The notes under the pieces are model-generated. The model was given only the letters and a program-made list of their open reading frames with translations, did no database searches and was not told the origin of the DNA. Both the position numbers and the translations under genes were made by a program. A DNA stretch of 12,499 bases from Acidobacteriota bacterium (lineage in GTDB: Bacteria; Acidobacteriota; Vicinamibacteria; Vicinamibacterales; 2-12-FULL-66-21), in the NCBI GenBank assembly GCA_020200195.1, contig JAIVJE010000372.1:1-12499 (forward strand), read 5' to 3'. Positions 7,156-12,499 of the stretch are shown in pieces (position 1 is the first letter of the stretch; each line of letters opens with the position of its first letter).

Positions 7156-8234
7156 AGTGTCTGCGCCCCGACCATAGCGGTGATGGCCGCGGCGAGCTTC
7201 TCGTCGTCTCCGTATGGCACGACAAGTCCGCCGCCGACCTTACCGACGATCTCCCCGCACCCACTGTCGTGCGAGACGACGACTGGCGTGCCGCAGAGCA
7301 GCGCTTCGGCCGCGACGAGTCCGAACACCTCGTCACGTGACGGATATGCCACGACGGTTGCGGCGGCGAGCGCATCGAGGCGATCGCGATCGCGCAGGAG
7401 CCCGACGCTGACAGTCCGTGAGGCGAGGCCGAGGGCATGGGTGAGGCGTTTCAGTGCGGCGCCGGCGCCCATATCGTTGCCGGCGATCACAAGCCGCAGT
7501 TCCCGCTGATCGAGGCGCGCGAATGCACGCAGCAGTACGTCCACACCCTTCCGAGGGGTGAGCTTGCCCAGAAACAGAACGATCGGCGACGTGCTCAGCG
7601 CGTGGGCACGTCTGAAAGCTTCAGGATCCCCCGGGATGTCGAACTCCTGTTCGTCGACCGGGTTTGGAAGGACGGTCACGTTGTCGTCAGGAACCTGTAA
7701 TTGCCGCAGCTGGCGGCGCTCCGCTTGTGTCACCGCCAGCACGCGCGCCGCACGCGAGAGCACATGTCGACCGAAAGTGACGTCGAATGCCCGCTTTGCG
7801 AGGAACCGCCGCTCGATGAGTGGGGCAGTGCCGTTGGGGGACACGACGTATGGCACACCAGCCTTCCATAGCGCCCGCGCCGCCATACACACGGGCAGGT
7901 TGCGGCACGCATGGAGGTGCGCGACGTCGAACGTCGCCGCAGTCGCGCGCAGATGCGTCGCCAGCCCCACCGGAGTAAAGAGCTGCCAGTGATAGGCGAG
8001 CGCATTGGACAGGTTTGGGAAAACGCGCACGTCAACGGCCGGATTCGCGTGGACGTCCCGATCCTCGGCAGGAAGCCGCGTGGACGCGTCGCAGGCATCG
8101 GTTGTACACACCGTGACGCGATGCCCATTGCGTGCGAGGCCGCGCGCCATCGCCGTGGCCACGCGCGGGATGCCGCCATATGCCCACGCCCGCTCGTAAT
8201 ACGGAACGACGTGCAGAATGCGGAGGGAAGACAT
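7116..8234 (-). CDS. GT4 family glycosyltransferase
   Basis: This 372-residue GT-B enzyme heads the leftward operon. The frame is open to 8291, but ATG 8234 gives the standard start (MSSLRILHVVPYYE) and leaves a 38-base gap to the divergent permease gene; the longer version would overlap it. Visible motifs are YGGIPRV (19-25), the HLHACRN segment (107-113), SPNGTAPLIERR (132-143) and VLPNPVD (188-194). FLGKLTPRKGVDVLL (221-235) and E-x7-E at E302 and E310 (DEVFGLVAAEAL) follow, then GTPVVVSHDSGCGEIV. These support a cytoplasmic retaining glycosyltransferase on the glycan assembly path; donor and acceptor are unknown. The C-terminus is odd: after AAAITAMVG it ends within about 18 residues in an Arg/Ser/Phe tail. 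The usual final helix of GT4 proteins is lacking, and the last 40 bases overlap the next gene in another frame. Confidence 0.88.
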   Translation of the reverse strand: MSSLRILHVVPYYERAWAYGGIPRVATAMARGLARNGHRVTVCTTDACDASTRLPAEDRDVHANPAVDVRVFPNLSNALAYHWQLFTPVGLATHLRATAATFDVAHLHACRNLPVCMAARALWKAGVPYVVSPNGTAPLIERRFLAKRAFDVTFGRHVLSRAARVLAVTQAERRQLRQLQVPDDNVTVLPNPVDEQEFDIPGDPEAFRRAHALSTSPIVLFLGKLTPRKGVDVLLRAFARLDQRELRLVIAGNDMGAGAALKRLTHALGLASRTVSVGLLRDRDRLDALAAATVVAYPSRDEVFGLVAAEALLCGTPVVVSHDSGCGEIVGKVGGGLVVPYGDDEKLAAAITAMVGAQTLWRGRVSPSSFRF

Positions 8235-8256
8235 GAAGACGCCGGTGCCGTATAGT
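8228..8256 (+). promoter_or_regulatory. Candidate sigma70-type promoter for the ABC transporter operon
   Basis: The sequence AAGACA (8228-8233, four of six to TTGACA) is followed after 17 bases by TATAGT (8251-8256, five of six to TATAAT). It lies in and next to the 38-base gap between the divergent GT4 and permease genes, an AT-richer patch in GC-rich DNA. A start about seven bases after the -10 would leave only about 10 untranslated bases. That would cut off the AGGG at 8260-8263 that might serve as the ribosome site, which weakens the case. Confidence 0.3.
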
Positions 8257-8272
8257 ATCAGGGTTCCCCAAA

Positions 8273-9064
8273 ATGACTTCCGTGGCGACAACCCACGTCC
8301 CGGCGGGGCACGGGCACTTCGGCGGCCTTGTCTGGACCCTCATCCGCACCGATTTCAAAACTCGCTACCACGGCACCGTCGGGGGATTCGTGTGGGCGCT
8401 GCTGAAGCCTCTGACCATGTTCCTGGTGCTGCTCGCGGTGTTCTCTTATGTGTTTGCAAGCGAGCCTCAGTATCGTCTCGACCTGATCATCGGCCTGTTC
8501 CTGTACGAGTTCTTTCAGGAGGCGACGAAAAGCGGGCTCCTCTCGCTGCGCGCCAAGGGCTACCTGCTGACCAAGGCGCGCTTTCCGTCCTGGGTCGTCG
8601 TCGTCACGTCCGCGTCGAACGCGGCGGTGACGCTGGCTTTGTTCTCGGTGGTACTCCTTGTGTTTCTGGCGCTAAGCGGACGCGCCCCCACGGCGAGTGC
8701 GGTGGCACTTTACGCCGTGTACCAGCTTCATTACCTTGCCATCGTGACCGGATTTTCGCTGGCGGCGAGCGTGCTGTTCATGCGGTTCCGCGATCTCAAC
8801 CAGGTGTGGGAGGTGGTGACGCATGCGGGCTTCTTCGTCGCACCAATCATCTATCCTCTTGGAATCCTGCCCGAGCGGATGCACGGCTGGCTGTATCTCT
8901 GGCCGCCGACGCCGATCATTCTCTTCTCGCGCAGCGTTCTAGTCGACGGCCGCGTCCCCTCGGCGCTTGCGCACGCGCTCCTGACCGTCGAGGCTGTGGG
9001 AATCCTCGCGATCGGCGCACTGGTGTACCGGGCCCGTGCACCTCGCGTCGCGGAGTATCTCTGA
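8273..9064 (+). CDS. wzm: ABC-2 type polysaccharide export permease (Wzm/TagG-like)
   Basis: This 263-residue integral membrane protein is of normal length for the family. ATG 8273 follows an AGGG at 8260-8263. The N-terminus has the cytoplasmic interface pattern of exporter permeases (LIRTDFKTRYHGTVGGFVWA), where an R-Y-x-G-T/S-x-x-G-x-x-W segment leads into the first helix (LKPLTMFLVLLAVFSYVF). Further hydrophobic segments lie near LIIGLFLYEFF, WVVVVTSASNAAVTLALFSVVLLVFLAL (a pair), YLAIVTGFSLAASVLF and FFVAPIIYPLGI, with the last near LTVEAVGILAIGALVY, giving about six helices. FRDLNQVWEVV and the PTPIILFSRSVLV re-entrant region are typical of the ABC2_membrane family. With the ATPase encoded next, one base overlapping (TGATG at 9062-9066), it would form the channel that exports a lipid-linked polysaccharide across the inner membrane. 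The symbol names the family role; whether the product is O-antigen, capsule or another glycan is unknown. Confidence 0.9.
   Translation: MTSVATTHVPAGHGHFGGLVWTLIRTDFKTRYHGTVGGFVWALLKPLTMFLVLLAVFSYVFASEPQYRLDLIIGLFLYEFFQEATKSGLLSLRAKGYLLTKARFPSWVVVVTSASNAAVTLALFSVVLLVFLALSGRAPTASAVALYAVYQLHYLAIVTGFSLAASVLFMRFRDLNQVWEVVTHAGFFVAPIIYPLGILPERMHGWLYLWPPTPIILFSRSVLVDGRVPSALAHALLTVEAVGILAIGALVYRARAPRVAEYL
9052..9055 (+). promoter_or_regulatory. Ribosome binding site for the ABC ATPase gene
   Basis: GGAG lies eight bases before ATG 9064, inside the permease gene's last codons. The ATPase frame is open for hundreds of bases upstream, so this site, together with the TGATG overlap, fixes the start. Confidence 0.5.
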
Positions 9065-9831
9065 TGGGGCCCGTGATCGAAGCGCGCGGGATTTGCAAGA
9101 GCTTCAGTATCCCGAGCGTGCGCCGCGAGACCGTCCGCGAGCATGCGCTCGACTTCTTTCGGCCGAGGCCCCACGAACGGCTGCGCGTGCTCGAGGATGT
9201 CGGCTTCGAGCTCAGGCGCGGCGAGAGCCTGGGCATCATGGGGCGGAACGGCTCGGGGAAGAGCACGCTGTTGAAGATTGTCGCCGGTATCTATGCTCCG
9301 GACGCCGGTACCCTCGCGGTGCACGCCCCGCTGACGCCGATTCTGGAGCTCGGAGTCGGATGGAATCCGGATCTCGACGCCATCGACAACATCGAGCTGC
9401 TGGGCACCGTGATGGGTATGTCGTTGCGCGAGTTGCGCACCGCGACGCAGGACATCCTGGCGTTCGCCGAGCTCGAGCGGTTTGCACACCTCGAACTTCG
9501 CCACTACTCGAGTGGCATGGCGGCACGGCTGGCCTACGCCGTCGCCTTCCGTGCCGTACGCGACGTCCTGATCCTCGATGAGATCTTCGCCGTCGGCGAT
9601 GCCGGGTTCAAGGAACGCTGTCAGGGCCGGTATCGCGACCTGCACCGGGCGGGTCATTCGATGCTGCTCGTAAGTCATGAGCCACGGACGATCGCGACGT
9701 TCTGCAAACGGGCGTTGCTGCTCGACCACGGGCGCATCGTCATGGACGGTCCCTCGGCAGCCGTTGCAGACCGATACCTGATGCTGCTGACAGAGGCACC
9801 GGCGGAACACGCGCCGGCGGCGGCGATCTGA
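9064..9831 (+). CDS. wzt: ABC polysaccharide export ATPase, short form (Wzt/TagH-like)
   Basis: This 255-residue ATPase powers the permease encoded just upstream. It begins VIEARGICKSF, has the long N-terminal loop of Wzt/TagH proteins (about 15-40), and then Walker A GRNGSGKST (60-68). ILELGVGWNPDLDAIDNI is typical of the polysaccharide exporter subfamily. The signature is YSSGMAARLAYAVAF, the usual Wzt variant of LSGGQ. Walker B is VLILDE, followed by the D-loop region AVGDAGF and the switch histidine in LVSHEP. The chain ends shortly after the nucleotide-binding fold (AVADRYLMLL plus an Ala/Pro-rich tail). It therefore lacks the C-terminal carbohydrate-binding module of O9a-type Wzt proteins. 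From family knowledge, such short forms do not select a chain cap and resemble exporters in which synthesis and export are coupled. Its TGA overlaps the next ATG by one base at 9831. Confidence 0.92.
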   Translation: MGPVIEARGICKSFSIPSVRRETVREHALDFFRPRPHERLRVLEDVGFELRRGESLGIMGRNGSGKSTLLKIVAGIYAPDAGTLAVHAPLTPILELGVGWNPDLDAIDNIELLGTVMGMSLRELRTATQDILAFAELERFAHLELRHYSSGMAARLAYAVAFRAVRDVLILDEIFAVGDAGFKERCQGRYRDLHRAGHSMLLVSHEPRTIATFCKRALLLDHGRIVMDGPSAAVADRYLMLLTEAPAEHAPAAAI

Positions 9832-10835
9832 TGGCGCCGCGGATTTCGGTGCTCCTGCCATGCTTCAATCACGGTGGGTACATCGAGGATGCGCTGGGCA
9901 GCGTCAGCGCACAGACATTCCAGGACTACGAGATCATCGTGGTCGATGACGGGTCCACCGAACCAGAAACGGCGGTTCGGCTCGCGGCGGTGCAGGCGCG
10001 CGGAACCACTGTCCTCCGCACGGAAAACCGGGGTCTGCCGGCCGCCCGCAATTACGCCGCCCGTCACGCGTCCGGTGACCTGTTCTGCGCCCTCGATGCC
10101 GACGATCGGCTGGCACCGACGTGGTTCGAGAAGGGGATGCGTCTGCTCGACGAGCGGCCCGACCTCGCGTTCGTGTCACATTTGCTCGAGACCTTCGGCG
10201 ACGAGCACTGGCGCTGGACGCCGGAATCGTGCGATCTGCCCTCGCTGCTGGCGCGCAATACCGTCAATGGCGCCGCGCTCGTCCGCCGCGGTGCGTTCGG
10301 AGCCGTCGGTGGCTATGACGAGTCGATGCGTAGCGGGTGCGAGGATTGGGACCTCTGGTTGCGTCTCGTCGAGCAGGGCTATACGGGCGCCATCATTCCT
10401 GAAGTGTTGTTCCATTACCGGCGCCGGAACGATTCGATGAGCCGTATGATGACGGCGGAGTCGTCTTATGCGGCACCGCTCGAGCGGCTGATCGCATCTC
10501 ATGAAGCCGCTTATCGCACCCACCTCGTCGACGTGCTCGTTTCGAAAGAGGCGGAGGCCGTCCAGCTGCTGCGCGAGGTTTCGGCCCTCACGCGCGATCG
10601 GATCACAGTGCTGGCACCGACGCTCGCGAGGGCGCTCGAAGAGCGTGCCGCCGTCAGCGCGAAGGCGGACCGCGTCAGGGCCGATCTCGACCGGGAATAC
10701 CAGCGCGATCGTCTCGTCCTCCAGGCCGCCGAACTTCAGCGTGAGGTCGCAGCTCTCCGATCGTCGTGGAGCTGGCGAATCACGGCACCGTTACGTCGCG
10801 CCTACGGCTGGGTGCGCCGCTCCGCGTCGCCATGA
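9831..10835 (+). CDS. GT2 family glycosyltransferase with C-terminal coiled coil
   Basis: This 334-residue protein starts at ATG 9831, sharing one base with the ATPase stop. The GT-A domain covers about 1-215: ISVLLPCFNHGGYIEDAL, IIVVDDGSTE (35-44), ENRGLPAARNYAA, and a canonical metal-binding D-A-D (D89 to D91) in CALDADDRL. NGAALVRRGAF, GGYDE and the catalytic EDWDLWLRL (171-179) follow. All key residues are present, so it should be an active inverting transferase; the sugar is unknown. From about 235 to 310 it is a charged, heptad-like helical region predicted to form a coiled coil. It ends in SWSWRITAPLRRAYGW (312-327), a short aromatic-basic tail motif that recurs at the ends of glycan-cluster glycosyltransferases and methyltransferases and may bind membrane or complex partners (inference). 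A four-base ATGA overlap at 10832 couples it to the next gene. Confidence 0.9.
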   Translation: MAPRISVLLPCFNHGGYIEDALGSVSAQTFQDYEIIVVDDGSTEPETAVRLAAVQARGTTVLRTENRGLPAARNYAARHASGDLFCALDADDRLAPTWFEKGMRLLDERPDLAFVSHLLETFGDEHWRWTPESCDLPSLLARNTVNGAALVRRGAFGAVGGYDESMRSGCEDWDLWLRLVEQGYTGAIIPEVLFHYRRRNDSMSRMMTAESSYAAPLERLIASHEAAYRTHLVDVLVSKEAEAVQLLREVSALTRDRITVLAPTLARALEERAAVSAKADRVRADLDREYQRDRLVLQAAELQREVAALRSSWSWRITAPLRRAYGWVRRSASP

Positions 10836-12499
10836 GCCGCTCGTCCACCTGCATCGTCATCCCTGTGCGCGAATCGGCGCGTGGCCTCGTCCGCACCGCG
10901 GACAGTGCCGCTCGTCAGAGCCTGCCAGCCGGCGAGATCGTCCTGGCAGCAGCAGTACACGAGGCACGCTCGGTCGTCACCGATTCCGTCGGGGCGCGGC
11001 TCGACGCGCGCGTCGTGCGCGGAACCGGGACCGAGTCCACGCAAGTGAACGCCGCCGTCCGCGGCTCGGCCGCTGATCGCGTGGTGGTAGTACCGCCCGG
11101 ATTCCGACTTGATCCCGGCTTCATCGCGTACTGCAGCGGCGTCCTCGATGACGATTCGAATGTCGCCGCGGTTGCGCCGGCGGTTCGCCTGCACGCCGCC
11201 GACGGTTCGGCGGGAAGACGCTGGACATGTCAGGCCGCAACACTCGAGGCCGCGTTTGCGGACCCGCGGAGCACGCCGCCGGTCCTGCTGGTGCGGCGCG
11301 AGCTCTGGGACGTACTCGGCGGATTCGACGAATCGCTCCCGGCCCTCGTCGAGTATGACTACTGGGTGCGGATTCTGGCGGCTGATAGTCGCGTGCACGT
11401 CATCGAAGACGAGCTGGTCCTGTCCGATGTCTCGGGTCGTGGCTTCTGGGAAGAGCAGTTCACGCGTCCCGATTACCTTGCAGCGTTTCGCCGGGTGATG
11501 GAGAAACACCGTACGATGCTGGCGGACCGCATGGCCGCGGTCCTGGTCGAGCGCGAGATTTCGTTCGGCCGGCTGAGAGATGTCCATCGCAGGATGACCC
11601 TCTCCCGTGACGAAGATCTGGCGGAACTCGATCGCCTGCGCGCCGATACCGCTCATCACCGCGCCTACCTGGCGCACCACCGCCGGGACGGAATCGACTG
11701 GGGCGATCTACGCCGCACGGATCCGATGAGCCGTGAGTGGGGATATGACCGGGGCGAGCCCCTGGATCGCTACTACATCGAGGCATTCCTCGCCGGTCAC
11801 TCATCCGAGATACGGGGCGCCGTTCTGGAAGTACAAGAGGACGACTTCACGCGCCGGTTCGGAGGTCCGCGCGTCACGGCTGCCGACATCGTCGATCTTG
11901 ACGAGTCGAATTCACGCGCAACGATCATCGCGGATCTGAGGCACGCCACTACATTACGTGACGCGGCGTACGACTGCATCATCCTGACGCAGACGCTGCA
12001 CGTCATCGACGACGTGGGTGCCGTCCTGCGTGAATGCTACCGGTTGCTCAAACCCGGCGGGGTGCTCCTTGCGACGATGCCGTGCGCGAGTCGCGTGTGC
12101 CTGGAGTACGGAGAAGACGGCGACCTGTGGCGCATGACACCCGCCGGCGCCCGCGCACTGGTTGAGCGGGTCTTCGGCGCGGGACACGTTCAGTGCACGT
12201 CGTACGGCAACGTCCTCGCGAACATCGGGTTCCTGACCGGCGCGGCTGTGCACGAACTGCCGGAGCCCGAGCTCGACATTCTCGATCCGTACTTTCCGGC
12301 GCTCGTCGGGGTGCGCGCAGCCAAACCGCGTTCGGCCCGGGCGCGAGACCGGTCACACCGCGCGGTCGTCCTCTTGTATCACCGCATAGGGGATGGGCCC
12401 GATCCGCTCGAGATGAAGATTCCTGCCGGCGCGTTCAAAGAGCAACTTAGTTGGCTGTCCGGCCGGTGCCGGATCGTTGCGCTCGAGGAGCTGCTCGAG
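10832..12499 (+). CDS. Three-domain protein: degenerate GT2, class I methyltransferase, polysaccharide deacetylase (3' partial)
   Basis: ATG 10832 opens a frame of 556 codons that runs uninterrupted off the window end. Domain 1 (about 1-235) is GT2-like: CIVIPVRESARGLVRTADSA, VNAAVRGSAADRVVVVPPGF, LDPGFI, VLLVRRELWDVLGGFDESL and VEYDYWVRIL. VPPG replaces the metal-binding D-x-D, so activity is doubtful. After a helical, His/Arg-rich linker (about 236-305), domain 2 (about 306-498) is a Rossmann methyltransferase: EWGYDRGEPLDRYYIEAFL, VLEVQEDDFTRRFG (motif I region), YDCIILTQTLHVIDD, and RLLKPGGVLLATMP. YGNVLANIGFL and FPALVGVRAAKP close the domain. Domain 3 starts near 510 with VVLLYHRIGDGPDPLEMKIP and a FKEQLSWL segment, the usual beginning of a NodB-fold polysaccharide deacetylase. 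Its metal-binding motifs lie beyond the window. A role in methylating and deacetylating the glycan made here is inferred. The start is set by the ATGA overlap; no clear ribosome site is seen. Confidence 0.85.
   Translation, partial: MSRSSTCIVIPVRESARGLVRTADSAARQSLPAGEIVLAAAVHEARSVVTDSVGARLDARVVRGTGTESTQVNAAVRGSAADRVVVVPPGFRLDPGFIAYCSGVLDDDSNVAAVAPAVRLHAADGSAGRRWTCQAATLEAAFADPRSTPPVLLVRRELWDVLGGFDESLPALVEYDYWVRILAADSRVHVIEDELVLSDVSGRGFWEEQFTRPDYLAAFRRVMEKHRTMLADRMAAVLVEREISFGRLRDVHRRMTLSRDEDLAELDRLRADTAHHRAYLAHHRRDGIDWGDLRRTDPMSREWGYDRGEPLDRYYIEAFLAGHSSEIRGAVLEVQEDDFTRRFGGPRVTAADIVDLDESNSRATIIADLRHATTLRDAAYDCIILTQTLHVIDDVGAVLRECYRLLKPGGVLLATMPCASRVCLEYGEDGDLWRMTPAGARALVERVFGAGHVQCTSYGNVLANIGFLTGAAVHELPEPELDILDPYFPALVGVRAAKPRSARARDRSHRAVVLLYHRIGDGPDPLEMKIPAGAFKEQLSWLSGRCRIVALEELLE

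Noticed and set aside
8243..8260. Leftward promoter for the GT4 gene at 8234
   Set aside because: Only a weak four-of-six -10 match is found, and no convincing -35 lies at the right distance.
8851..9861. Long open frame on the minus strand opposite the ABC permease end and ATPase
   Set aside because: It is a shadow of the clearly conserved ATPase gene, common in GC-rich DNA with third-position bias, and its translation shows no domain.
1..12499. CRISPR arrays, tRNA or rRNA genes, insertion sequences or long repeats
   Set aside because: None was found by reading: no regularly spaced repeats, transposase motifs or terminal inverted repeats, and nearly every base lies in a supported gene.

Overview
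The window is a GC-rich, almost intergenic-free glycosyltransferase cluster with an ABC-2 polysaccharide exporter. Gene style (Wzm/Wzt-type transporter, DUF2304 partner, multi-domain glycosyltransferases, constant start/stop overlaps) suggests a Gram-negative environmental bacterium. An Acidobacteriota-like host is possible, but that is only a low-confidence impression, since no taxonomic marker is present.

Layout. (1) Rightward block, 1-5012: the C-terminal end of a membrane protein with TPR repeats (cut by the window start), a GT4 glycosyltransferase (747-2117), a GT2 rhamnosyltransferase-like enzyme (2114-3055), and a GT4-GT2 fusion (3055-5012). The fusion's first domain is broken by an internal deletion of about 340 bases with a frame change near 3178-3185. 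All four are chained by 1- or 4-base start/stop overlaps. (2) Leftward block, 8234-4830: a GT4 (8234-7116), a double-GT2 protein (7155-5350) whose second half resembles a polyprenyl-phosphate sugar synthase, and a small DUF2304 membrane protein (5357-4830). The DUF2304 frame runs on antisense into the end of the GT4-GT2 gene. (3) Rightward block, 8273-12499: ABC permease, ABC ATPase, a GT2 with a coiled-coil tail, and a large protein cut by the window end. That last protein joins a degenerate GT2 domain, a class I methyltransferase domain and the start of a NodB-type polysaccharide deacetylase. Blocks 2 and 3 diverge from a 38-base gap.

Joint role (inference): the GT4 and GT2 enzymes would build a lipid-linked glycan on the cytoplasmic face. 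The DPM1-like domain with DUF2304 could supply or attach a polyprenyl-phosphate sugar. The Wzm/Wzt-type pair would export the glycan, and the GT2-methyltransferase-deacetylase protein would modify it. No sugar-nucleotide synthesis gene, initiating phosphoglycosyltransferase, polymerase, outer-membrane exporter, tRNA, rRNA, CRISPR array or insertion sequence is visible. No stretch over 300 bases lacks a gene.

The most noteworthy items are the three-domain protein at the right end, the internally deleted GT4-GT2 fusion, the double-GT2/DUF2304 pair, and the antisense extension of DUF2304.
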